From Thiobacillus sp. (GTDB taxonomy: Bacteria; Pseudomonadota; Gammaproteobacteria; Burkholderiales; Thiobacillaceae), in the NCBI GenBank assembly GCA_024710445.1, contig JANJUT010000089.1:1-5282 (forward strand): DNA of 5,282 nucleotides. The letters run 5' to 3'. Shown here piece by piece: positions 1 to 5,282 of this stretch. The notes beneath the pieces were generated by a model that was not told the origin of the DNA, made no database searches, and was given only the letters and a program-made list of their open reading frames with translations. Each line of letters starts with the position of its first letter. Within the stretch, counting starts at the first letter, position 1. Position numbers and translations under genes: made by a program.

Positions 1-1060
1 CGCCTACATCGAGGTCATGACCACCGGCGACGCCAAGGGCCGCGTGTTCACCTTCCCGATCCCGACCTACAATATGACGCCGGATTTCCCCTGGGAATCG
101 GAAAACGCCGACCGCCTGTTCGCCATGACCGCGCGCTATGGCCTGCCGTACTTCCAGAATTTCATCAATTCCGAGATGAAACCGAACCACATCCGCTCGA
201 TGTGCTGCCGCCTGCAGCTGGACCTGCGCGAGTTGCTGAAGCGCGGTAACGGTCTGTTCGGCTCGGCCGAGCAGACTGGCTCGGTGGGCGTGGTGACGAT
301 CAACTGTGCTCGTCTGGGGCATGAGTACCAGGACGACGAGGCCGGCTTGCTGCGTCGCCTCGATGCCCTGCTCGACATGTCGCGCAACGGTCTGGAAGTC
401 AAGCGCAAGGAGATCCAGCGCTTGATGGACAACGGCCTGTTCCCCTACACCAAGCGCTATCTCGGCACCTTGCGCAATCACTTCTCGACCATCGGCGTCA
501 ATGGCGTCAACGAGATGATTCGCAACTTCACCAATGATGAGCACGACATCACCAGCGAGTGGGGCCACGATTTCGCAGTGCGTTTGCTCGACCACATCCG
601 GGGGCGCATCGCTGCATTCCAGGAAGAGACCGGCCATATGTACAACCTGGAAGCGACCCCGGCCGAAGGCACCACCTATCGTTTCGCCAAGGAAGACCGC
701 AAGCGTTACCCGATGATCCTGCAGGCGGGCACGGAGGACGCACCGTACTACACCAATTCGTCGCAACTGCCGGTGGGTTTCACCGACGACGCTTTCGAGG
801 CGCTGGAACGGCAGGACGAACTGCAGCGCAAGTACACCGGCGGCACCGTGCTGCACCTGTACATGTCGGAGAACATTTCATCGATCAATGCCTGCCGCAA
901 TCTGGTGCGTCGTTCGCTGGAGCGTTTCCGTCTGCCCTACATCACGATCACGCCGACTTTTTCCATCTGTCCCAAACATGGTTACATCGCCGGTGAGCAT
1001 GAGTTCTGCCCCACCTGTGATGAAGAAGCCCTGTCCCGCAAGCGCGCTGTTGCAGCCTGA
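1..1060 (+). CDS. nrdD: Anaerobic (class III) ribonucleoside-triphosphate reductase, large subunit, C-terminal part (5' end outside window); lacks glycyl-radical segment
   Basis: This is the C-terminal ~350 residues of the oxygen-sensitive reductase that makes dNTPs from NTPs in the cytoplasm during anaerobic growth. The reading frame is open from base 2 with no start in view, so the gene begins upstream. Numbering from the in-frame Met at base 17, recognisable NrdD signatures are FPIPTYN (residues 14-20), the tandem-Cys segment SMCCRLQLD (C63/C64), which I take to hold the thiyl-radical cysteine, and a terminal metal site CPKHGY...EFCPTC (C318, H321, C331, C334) matching the NrdD zinc region. 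In single-chain NrdD proteins a glycyl-radical motif follows this zinc site. Here the protein ends 13 residues after C334 at a TGA, and the motif sits in the next gene. That absence is the odd feature. The ligand and thiyl assignments come from family knowledge. Identity is very likely; the functional consequence of the split is inferred. Confidence 0.95.
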   Translation, partial: AYIEVMTTGDAKGRVFTFPIPTYNMTPDFPWESENADRLFAMTARYGLPYFQNFINSEMKPNHIRSMCCRLQLDLRELLKRGNGLFGSAEQTGSVGVVTINCARLGHEYQDDEAGLLRRLDALLDMSRNGLEVKRKEIQRLMDNGLFPYTKRYLGTLRNHFSTIGVNGVNEMIRNFTNDEHDITSEWGHDFAVRLLDHIRGRIAAFQEETGHMYNLEATPAEGTTYRFAKEDRKRYPMILQAGTEDAPYYTNSSQLPVGFTDDAFEALERQDELQRKYTGGTVLHLYMSENISSINACRNLVRRSLERFRLPYITITPTFSICPKHGYIAGEHEFCPTCDEEALSRKRAVAA

Positions 1061-1068
1061 CCCAACCC

Positions 1069-1074
1069 AAGGAG
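1069..1074 (+). promoter_or_regulatory. Ribosome binding site of the small glycyl-radical gene
   Basis: AAGGAG lies six bases before the ATG at 1081, within the 20-base gap after the nrdD stop. This near-ideal Shine-Dalgarno and spacing is the main evidence that the downstream 61-residue gene is translated on its own rather than being a frameshifted tail of nrdD. Confidence 0.8.
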
Positions 1075-1080
1075 ATTGAT

Positions 1081-1266
1081 ATGAATGACATGAGTGTTTC
1101 CACCCAGATCCAGAGCATCGCACTGAAGGACGAAGAGCGCACCCGCTGCGAAGTGTGGACCCGCGTGATGGGCTACCACCGTCCGACCACCAGCTTCAAC
1201 AAGGGCAAGCAGAGCGAGCACCGCGAGCGGCAGTTCTTTGTCGAAGGGCGCTGCGCGCTGGGCTGA
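1081..1266 (+). CDS. Detached glycyl-radical subunit of anaerobic ribonucleotide reductase (61 aa)
   Basis: This small protein carries the segment that normally forms the C terminus of NrdD. The core CEVWTRVMGYHRP (C23 to P35) matches the glycyl-radical motif, with G31 (codon 1171-1173) the predicted radical site that NrdG would activate. The following FNKGKQSEHRER (residues 39-50) resembles the tail seen after the radical glycine in NrdD. C23, eight residues before the glycine, may be the extra active-site cysteine found in thioredoxin-dependent class III reductases. The start at 1081 has AAGGAG at ideal spacing. It lies 20 bases after nrdD and 26 bases before nrdG, so the three genes are probably one transcript. 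The frame differs from nrdD, and simple stop readthrough would hit another TGA at 1082-1084. The protein presumably docks on NrdD to rebuild the active site, in a manner analogous to the spare glycyl-radical domain GrcA/YfiD of pyruvate formate-lyase. The split may be usual in this lineage; I could not check. Confidence 0.88.
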   Translation: MNDMSVSTQIQSIALKDEERTRCEVWTRVMGYHRPTTSFNKGKQSEHRERQFFVEGRCALG

Positions 1267-1292
1267 ACCCGCATGCTGCGCCGCCAATAATC

Positions 1293-1982
1293 ATGTTGCA
1301 CGTGGGTGGACTGACGCCGCTTTCCACCACCGACTGGCCAGGCATGCTGGCTGCGGTGGTGTTTTGTCAGGGCTGTCCCTGGCGCTGCGGCTATTGTCAT
1401 AACCCCGGCCTGATACCGCCACGCAGCGAACATGAAATTCCCTGGGAAGAGGTGATGGCATTTTTGCGCCGCCGCCAGGGCCTGCTCGACGGCGTGGTGT
1501 TTTCCGGCGGCGAACCGACGCTGCAGGCGGGGTTGGCCGACGCGATGCGCGAAGTGCGCGCGCTCGGTTTCAAGATCGGTCTGCATACCGGCGGCATGTA
1601 TGGCAAACGTCTGGCGGAGGTGTTGCCTCTGGTCGACTGGGTGGGGATGGATGTGAAGGCGCCATTTGCCGATTACGTGCTCACTACCGGCGTTGCAGGC
1701 AGCGGTGAGCGTGCGCTCGAAGGCCTGCAGCAGGTGATCGCATCCGGCGTTGACCATGAAGTCCGCACCACCGTACATCCGGGCTTGCTGCCCGATTCAG
1801 ACCTGGTTGAGGTGAGTCGCGATCTGGCCGGGCGTGGCGTCAAGCGTTACGCGATACAGGCTTTTCGCAGCCAGGGTTGCGGGAATGAAAGCCTGTGCCA
1901 GAGTGCAACCCGCGAACGTTCCCTGCAGGATGTGGGGGCAGAAATGGCCGGGTTGTTCGAGGCGTTCACGATACGAGCCTAG
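1293..1982 (+). CDS. nrdG: Anaerobic ribonucleotide reductase activating protein, radical SAM (NrdG, NrdG2-like)
   Basis: This is the 229-residue radical-SAM activase, which uses a 4Fe-4S cluster and S-adenosylmethionine to generate the glycyl radical on the reductase. The N-terminal segment CQGCPWRCGYCHNP contains the cluster motif CX3CX2C (C28, C32, C35), preceded by an extra cysteine C25. SGGEPT (residues 71-76) is the SAM-binding GGE motif, and DWVGMDVKAP further on is typical of the longer NrdG2-type activases. I chose the ATG at 1293 because the family begins with a short stretch like LHVGGLTPLSTTDWPG. An in-frame ATG at 1155 would overlap the glycyl-radical gene by over 100 bases and add unrelated sequence. 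No clear Shine-Dalgarno precedes 1293, so translation may depend on coupling to the gene ending 26 bases upstream. The stop codon (1980-1982) lies inside the left end of the palindromic element, so the last residues may have been altered by its arrival. Its likely partner is the 61-residue glycyl-radical subunit rather than NrdD alone. Confidence 0.93.
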   Translation: MLHVGGLTPLSTTDWPGMLAAVVFCQGCPWRCGYCHNPGLIPPRSEHEIPWEEVMAFLRRRQGLLDGVVFSGGEPTLQAGLADAMREVRALGFKIGLHTGGMYGKRLAEVLPLVDWVGMDVKAPFADYVLTTGVAGSGERALEGLQQVIASGVDHEVRTTVHPGLLPDSDLVEVSRDLAGRGVKRYAIQAFRSQGCGNESLCQSATRERSLQDVGAEMAGLFEAFTIRA

Positions 1983-2145
1983 TACGACAACCCATAAATT
2001 TCGCTATGTTTGACGCGCCCCGCATCACCGATTGCTTTGTCGCTCATCCTCGCCATGGAACGACTATGGCTGCGGTTCGCTTCGCGCACCCGGCGCGCGG
2101 ATGCGCGTCTCGGCATGTACGCAAACTTATGGGTTGTCGTACTAG
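1979..2145. repeat. 167-bp imperfect palindromic element with 19-bp terminal inverted repeats (MITE-like/REP-like)
   Basis: The ends are perfect 19-base inverted repeats: CTAGTACGACAACCCATAA at 1979-1997 and its reverse complement at 2127-2145. Similarity continues imperfectly inwards: TTT at 1999-2001 pairs with AAA at 2123-2125, and GACGCGC at 2012-2018 with GCGCGTC at 2103-2109. The centre is a 7-bp stem (GCCATGG/CTATGGC with one G-T pair, loop AACGA) at 2052-2070. All pairs share one axis near 2061, so the whole element can fold into one long hairpin. A second GC-rich hairpin (CGCGCA/TGCGCG, 2083-2107) sits in the right arm. There is no credible gene inside. It fills the space between the converging nrdG and ribD genes, supplies the nrdG stop, and is followed by five Ts (2147-2151), so it may end nrdG transcription. 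The mobile origin is inferred; the palindrome is seen directly. Confidence 0.85.
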
Positions 2146-2146
2146 A

Positions 2147-2190
2147 TTTTTGGCGGAATCCTGTCGCTGAGCCGAACTATTTGAAGTCGC
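2147..2190. other. Short intergenic tail between palindrome and ribD stop
   Basis: These 44 bases begin with a T5 run directly after the palindrome, consistent with a plus-strand terminator tail. The remainder shows no gene, repeat or recognisable signal. Confidence 0.4.
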
Positions 2191-3282
2191 TTACCTGGGC
2201 AACAGGGTCAGGCGCAGGTCGTCGCCAATCTGGCGCACATCCGCTATGCGGAATCGCATGGCATCGGCGAGCATGGTGAGCGCCGGCTGGGCGAACAAGC
2301 CGCGCGCAGCGTCACCCACGGCCATCGGCGCCATGTACGCCACCCATTCATCAACCAGTCCGGCAGCGAGCAGGGCGCCGTTCAGCGCGGCGCCGGCCTC
2401 GACATGCAGTTCGTTGATGCCGCGTTGCGACAGCAGCGTGAGCAATGCAGCCAGATCAACGCGCTTATCAGTACCGGGCAGTTCGATCACTTCGGCGCCG
2501 GCCTGTTCGAGTGCTGCGCGGGCGTCCGGATCAGCGTGGTGGCAGGCAATGAGCGCAGGCAGGATCGCGGTATCCACGGGGGTATGCAAGGCGGAATCGA
2601 CGATGACCTTGAGCGGCTGCCGGCCGATGTCGATGTCGCGCACGTTCATGCGCGGATTGTCGGCCAGCACGGTGCCGCTGCCAGTGAGGATGGCGCAGGC
2701 ACGCGCGCGCAGTTTCTGCACATCGGCCCGCGCCGCTTCGCCGGTGATCCATTGCGAGGCGCCGTTGGCAAGCGCGGTCTTGCCGTCCAGCGTGGAGGCC
2801 GTCTTCAGGCGTACCCACGGACGTTGCCGGGTCATGCGTGAAATGAAGCCGGGGTTGAGCGCGCGCGCCTCGTTTTCCATCAACCCGACTTCAGCCTTGA
2901 TGCCGGCTAGGACCAGCATCGAGATGCCGCCGCCTGCGACCAGCGGATTCGGGTCGCTCATCGCCGCCACCACGCGCGCCACCCCGGCCTGAACCAGCGC
3001 CTCGGCGCATGGCGGCGTGCGGCCGTGATGCGAACAGGGTTCGAGCGTGACGTAGACCGTCGCGTCACGTGCGGCATCACCGGCTGTTTGAAGGGCATGG
3101 ATTTCAGCGTGCGGCGTGCCTGCACGTCGATGCCAGCCTTCGCCAATAACGTGGCCATCCTTGACGATGACACAGCCGACGCGTGGGTTGGGGGTGGTGG
3201 TGTAAAGACCCTGTGCCGCGAGTTGCAGCGCGCGTGCCATGTGGGCATGGTCGGCAACGCTGAAACGGTGTGCGGCCGACAT
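2191..3282 (-). CDS. ribD: Bifunctional riboflavin biosynthesis protein RibD (pyrimidine deaminase / uracil reductase)
   Basis: This 363-residue cytoplasmic enzyme performs two successive steps of riboflavin synthesis: deamination of the 2,5-diamino-pyrimidinone phosphate, then NADPH-dependent reduction of the ribosyl side chain. The N-terminal deaminase domain (about 1-150) shows TPNPRVGCVIV (30-40), the zinc and proton-shuttle motif HAE (58-60), and the zinc cysteines of EPCSHHGRTPPC (C83, C92). The reductase domain follows with RPWVRLKTASTLDGKTA (154-170), GSGTVLADNP (201-210), LHVEAG (292-297) and LVDEW (309-313). The start at 3282 gives the normal family length and the expected MARALQLAA helix near the N terminus; an upstream in-frame extension would overlap nrdR and looks unrelated. 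One base separates it from the nrdR stop, so the two are probably translationally coupled. Small departures from the usual motifs (DNP where DDP is common, VEAG where VEGG is common) look tolerable. The usual next riboflavin genes are not downstream here. Confidence 0.96.
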   Translation of the reverse strand: MSAAHRFSVADHAHMARALQLAAQGLYTTTPNPRVGCVIVKDGHVIGEGWHRRAGTPHAEIHALQTAGDAARDATVYVTLEPCSHHGRTPPCAEALVQAGVARVVAAMSDPNPLVAGGGISMLVLAGIKAEVGLMENEARALNPGFISRMTRQRPWVRLKTASTLDGKTALANGASQWITGEAARADVQKLRARACAILTGSGTVLADNPRMNVRDIDIGRQPLKVIVDSALHTPVDTAILPALIACHHADPDARAALEQAGAEVIELPGTDKRVDLAALLTLLSQRGINELHVEAGAALNGALLAAGLVDEWVAYMAPMAVGDAARGLFAQPALTMLADAMRFRIADVRQIGDDLRLTLLPR

Positions 3283-3283
3283 G

Positions 3284-3736
3284 TCAGGGCTGGTCGATGT
3301 CGCGGATGACGTCGCGGAAGTCGTCGACGTCCTGGAAGCTGCGATACACCGAGGCAAACCGGATGTAGGCAATCTTGTCGAGTTTCTTCAGCTCGATCAT
3401 CACCATTTCACCGATCTCGCGCGCAGGCACTTCGCGTTCGCCAAGGGTCAGCAGATGCTGGCGGATCCGGTTGACGGCGGCGTCGACCAGTTCGGTCGAA
3501 ACCGGGCGCTTGTGCAGCGCACGGCGAAAGCTCTCGCGCAGCTTGGCTTCGGAAAAATCCTCGCGCGTGCCGTTGGTCTTGACGATCTGTGGCGGCCGCA
3601 ACTCGGCGGTTTCCCAGGTGGTGAAGCGCTTGTCGCAGTCTGCGCAACGGCGCCGGCGGCGAATGGCGTCACCGGCCTCATTGACGCGGGAGTCAATGAC
3701 CTGGGTGTCGAGGGAACCGCAGAAGGGACATTTCAT
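3284..3736 (-). CDS. nrdR: Transcriptional repressor NrdR (zinc ribbon plus ATP-cone)
   Basis: NrdR is the 150-residue regulator that senses ATP/dATP and represses ribonucleotide reductase operons at paired NrdR boxes. The N-terminal zinc ribbon is complete, with CPFC (C3, C6) and CADC (C31, C34), followed by the arginine-rich run RRRRR (26-30) before the second cysteine pair. The ATP-cone covers roughly residues 49-139, starting at [20 protein letters not shown], and the length matches the family. It follows glyA on the same strand and runs directly into ribD, a common proteobacterial arrangement. No Shine-Dalgarno is visible before the ATG; the sequence there is the end of the heptad repeat array, which may influence expression. 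The anaerobic reductase genes, a plausible target, are convergent about 1.3 kb away, but their promoter is outside the window, so regulation of them by this protein is inference. Confidence 0.97.
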   Translation of the reverse strand: MKCPFCGSLDTQVIDSRVNEAGDAIRRRRRCADCDKRFTTWETAELRPPQIVKTNGTREDFSEAKLRESFRRALHKRPVSTELVDAAVNRIRQHLLTLGEREVPAREIGEMVMIELKKLDKIAYIRFASVYRSFQDVDDFRDVIRDIDQP

Positions 3737-3741
3737 GGGTT

Positions 3742-3833
3742 GTGAGTGGTCAGCAGTGAGCGGTAAGCAGTAAGCGGTGAGGAGTGAAGCGGCGAGGGAT
3801 TTTTCCGCTCACCGCTTCCCGCTCACCGTTCAC
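3742..3833. repeat. Degenerate heptanucleotide repeat array that inverts around a T5 core (potential long hairpin)
   Basis: From 3742 the plus strand reads as eight consecutive 7-base units related to GTGAGCG: gtgagtg, gtcagca, gtgagcg, gtaagca, gtaagcg, gtgagga, gtgaagc, ggcgagg. After a short core with five Ts (3800-3804), four units follow in the opposite orientation (3806-3833): cgctcac, cgcttcc, cgctcac, cgttcac. Folding 3756-3784 against 3805-3833 pairs 23 of 29 positions. The array fills the glyA-nrdR gap, and its right end overlaps the glyA stop codon. The A/T tract is in the loop rather than after the stem, so it is not a classical intrinsic terminator for the minus-strand genes. It could still affect mRNA stability or processing between glyA and nrdR. 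No coding capacity is evident. Confidence 0.8.
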
Positions 3834-5074
3834 CCATACACAGGAAACTTCGCCGTCAGCTTCGCCACTTCGCCCTTGACGCGCTCGATCACCGCTTCGT
3901 CATTCGGCGCTTCGAGCACGTCGGCGATCAGGGTGGCCAGTTGTTCGGCTTCCAGTTCGGTGAAGCCGCGCGTGGTCATCGCCGGGGTGCCGAGGCGGAT
4001 GCCGCTGGTGACGAAGGGTTTCTGCGGGTCGTTGGGGATGGAGTTCTTGTTGACCGTGATGTGGGCGCGGCCGAGCAGGGCTTCGGCTTCCTTGCCGGTG
4101 AGGTTCTTGGGCTGCAGGTCGACCAGGAAGACGTGGCTTTCGGTGCGGCCGGAGATGATGCGCAGGCCGCGCTCGACCAGCACTTTGCACATCACCAGCG
4201 CATTGTCGATGACCTGTTCCTGATAGCGCTTGAATTCCTTGGTCGAGGCTTCCTTGAACGCCGTCGCCTTGCCGGCGATCACGTGCATCAGCGGGCCGCC
4301 CTGCAGGCCGGGGAAGATCGCCGAGTTGATGGCTTTCTCGTGCTCGGCCTTCATCAGGATGATGCCGCCGCGCGGGCCGCGCAGGGTCTTGTGGGTGGTC
4401 GAGGTCACCACGTCGGCATGCGGCACCGGGTTGGGGTAGACGCCCGCGGCGATCAGGCCGGCGTAGTGCGCCATGTCGACCATGAAGATCGCGCCGATTT
4501 CCTTGGCGATTTTGGCGAAGCGCTCGAAGTCGATGCGCAGCGCATAGGCCGAGGCGCCGGCGATGATCAGCTTGGGCTTGTGCTCGCGCGCCAGTGCTTC
4601 CATCTTCTCGTAATCGATTTCTTCTTTTTCGTCGAGGCCGTAGGCCACCACGTTGAACCACTTGCCGCTCATGTTCAGCTTCATGCCGTGGGTGAGGTGG
4701 CCGCCTTCGGCCAGGCTCATGCCCATGATGGTGTCGCCGGGCTGCAGGAAGGCCATGAACACCGCCTGGTTGGCCTGCGAGCCTGAGTTGGGCTGGACGT
4801 TGGCGGCCTCGGCGCCGAACAGCGCCTTGACGCGGTCGATCGCCAGCTGCTCGACGATGTCCACGTATTCGCAGCCGCCGTAGTAGCGCTTGGCGGGATA
4901 ACCTTCGGCGTACTTGTTGGTGAGCTGCGAGCCCTGTGCTTCCATCACCGCCGGGCTGGTGTAGTTTTCCGACGCGATCAGCTCGATATGGTCCTGCTGG
5001 CGCTGGTCTTCTTTCTGAATGGCTGCCCACAGGTCGGGGTCGGTCTTGGCGAGGGTGTCTTGGCGGTTGAACAT
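3830..5074 (-). CDS. glyA: Serine hydroxymethyltransferase (GlyA)
   Basis: This cytoplasmic pyridoxal-phosphate enzyme interconverts serine plus tetrahydrofolate with glycine plus 5,10-methylene-tetrahydrofolate, the main one-carbon source for purine, thymidylate and methionine synthesis. The 414 residues are full length. Visible signatures are [19 protein letters not shown] (31-49), [20 protein letters not shown] (51-70), QPNSGSQAN (94-102), the Asp of [11 protein letters not shown] (D200), and [14 protein letters not shown] (224-237), in which K229 is the PLP-binding lysine at the same number as in the E. coli enzyme. The ATG at 5074 gives the family N terminus [16 protein letters not shown]; a GTG 14 codons upstream is possible but adds unrelated residues. 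Neither start has a convincing Shine-Dalgarno. It is the first of three same-strand genes (glyA, nrdR, ribD). The stop overlaps the outer unit of the heptad array. Confidence 0.98.
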   Translation of the reverse strand: MFNRQDTLAKTDPDLWAAIQKEDQRQQDHIELIASENYTSPAVMEAQGSQLTNKYAEGYPAKRYYGGCEYVDIVEQLAIDRVKALFGAEAANVQPNSGSQANQAVFMAFLQPGDTIMGMSLAEGGHLTHGMKLNMSGKWFNVVAYGLDEKEEIDYEKMEALAREHKPKLIIAGASAYALRIDFERFAKIAKEIGAIFMVDMAHYAGLIAAGVYPNPVPHADVVTSTTHKTLRGPRGGIILMKAEHEKAINSAIFPGLQGGPLMHVIAGKATAFKEASTKEFKRYQEQVIDNALVMCKVLVERGLRIISGRTESHVFLVDLQPKNLTGKEAEALLGRAHITVNKNSIPNDPQKPFVTSGIRLGTPAMTTRGFTELEAEQLATLIADVLEAPNDEAVIERVKGEVAKLTAKFPVYG

Positions 5075-5166
5075 GGACGAGTCGGACGGGGCTTGTAAAG
5101 ACCGTGATTTTAACACGTGGCGGTTTGGCGGCGGCTCGTATAATCGGCCAAAACCGGAGGGGAATC
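5075..5166. promoter_or_regulatory. Divergent intergenic region between glyA and the exported-protein gene, with a -10 box
   Basis: TATAAT at 5139-5144 on the plus strand is a perfect -10 hexamer about 22 bases before the downstream ATG; no good -35 is visible at 17 bases' spacing. GGAGG at 5156-5160 is a good ribosome binding site six bases before the ATG at 5167. For glyA, TAAAAT on the minus strand (5112-5107) is a possible -10 box, but no convincing -35 accompanies it. A small spaced inverted repeat CGTG-N7-CACG (5103-5117) covers that box and could be an operator, although 4-bp arms are weak evidence. Confidence 0.45.
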
Positions 5167-5282
5167 ATGCAAAGACGAGACTTTCTGGCGGGTGCCGGCG
5201 TGGCCGCCGTGCTGCCGCTGGCCGCCGCACAGGCCGCGCCCGCCGCATCGGCGCAGCTGCCGGTGGTCCGCTGGCGACTGGC
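5167..5282 (+). CDS. Exported protein, probable TRAP-transporter substrate-binding protein (N-terminal fragment, 3' end outside window)
   Basis: Only the first 38 codons are present. The product starts MQRRDFLAGAGVAAVLPLAA, a twin-arginine-type signal (R3, R4, then DFL) with an Ala-rich hydrophobic segment. Possible cleavage sites follow AQA (residue 23) or ASA (residue 29). The next residues, LPVVRWRLA, resemble the mature start of DctP-type periplasmic binding proteins of TRAP transporters, which commonly read xxKWRLxSSFPKSLD. The start is well supported by GGAGG six bases upstream and a TATAAT about 22 bases upstream. It is divergent from glyA and not obviously linked to it. The export signal is clear; the TRAP assignment rests on a very short match, and another Tat-exported periplasmic protein is possible. 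Confidence 0.6.
   Translation, partial: MQRRDFLAGAGVAAVLPLAAAQAAPAASAQLPVVRWRL

Noticed and set aside
1155..1292. In-frame 46-codon N-terminal extension of nrdG from an ATG at 1155
   Set aside because: It overlaps the glycyl-radical gene for over 100 bases in another frame, does not resemble the NrdG N terminus, and the family start fits the ATG at 1293.
1895..2279. Small open frames running through the palindrome (1895-2170 and 2010-2279)
   Set aside because: They cross nrdG, the repeat and ribD without ribosome binding sites or recognisable sequence; the palindromic structure explains the region better.
2246..2992. Open frame of 248 codons on the plus strand opposite ribD
   Set aside because: Ser/Ala/Arg-rich shadow of ribD on the opposite strand, with no recognisable domain.
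3283..3372. 30-codon upstream extension of ribD
   Set aside because: It lies inside nrdR in another frame, is Ser/Thr-rich and unlike RibD; the start at 3282 gives the usual length and follows the nrdR stop by one base.
3742..3833. CRISPR array
   Set aside because: The repeat unit is only 7 bases with no spacers, and orientation flips midway.
3941..4786. Open frame of 281 codons on the plus strand opposite glyA
   Set aside because: Gly/Ala/His/Asp-rich antisense shadow produced by the codon bias of glyA, with no start signal or domain.
3900..5168. Long 422-codon open frame on the minus strand overlapping glyA
   Set aside because: The translation is Arg/Pro/His-rich and low in complexity, typical of an out-of-frame reading of a GC-rich gene; glyA is unmistakable in the other frame.

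Overview
The window looks like chromosomal DNA from a GC-rich proteobacterium, most likely a facultatively anaerobic betaproteobacterium. This rests on three things: the glyA-nrdR-ribD gene order, the style of the protein sequences, and a class III (oxygen-sensitive) ribonucleotide reductase. The assignment is from recognition of sequence families only; no database search was run.

Left part, plus strand (1-1982): the 3' part of nrdD (catalytic subunit of anaerobic ribonucleotide reductase, start outside the window), then a 61-residue gene, then nrdG (the radical-SAM activase). The striking point is that the long nrdD gene stops just after its zinc-binding C-terminal motif and lacks the glycyl-radical segment. 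That segment, with RVMGYHRP, is encoded by the separate 61-residue gene 20 bases downstream, which has its own good ribosome binding site. The reductase therefore appears to be a two-polypeptide enzyme with a detachable radical-carrying subunit, activated by the NrdG encoded next to it.

Middle (1979-2190): a 167-bp imperfect palindrome with 19-bp perfect terminal inverted repeats lies between the converging nrdG and ribD genes. It supplies the nrdG stop codon and is followed by a T run. It looks like a MITE-like or REP-like element that may double as a terminator.

Right part, minus strand (5074 down to 2191): glyA (serine hydroxymethyltransferase), nrdR (the ATP/dATP-sensing repressor of ribonucleotide reductase genes) and ribD (bifunctional riboflavin deaminase/reductase). 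nrdR and ribD are separated by one base. Between glyA and nrdR is an array of degenerate heptanucleotide repeats (about GTGAGCG) that flips orientation around a T5 core, forming a possible long hairpin. The rest of the riboflavin genes do not follow ribD here.

Far right (5075-5282): a short divergent intergenic region with a perfect TATAAT, then the first 38 codons of a plus-strand exported protein that looks like a TRAP-transporter substrate-binding protein with a twin-arginine-type signal.

Together the window joins dNTP synthesis without oxygen (nrdD, the glycyl-radical subunit, nrdG), its likely regulator (nrdR), one-carbon/glycine metabolism (glyA) and the first dedicated riboflavin enzyme (ribD). 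The main novelty candidates are the split glycyl-radical reductase and the two intergenic palindromic repeats.
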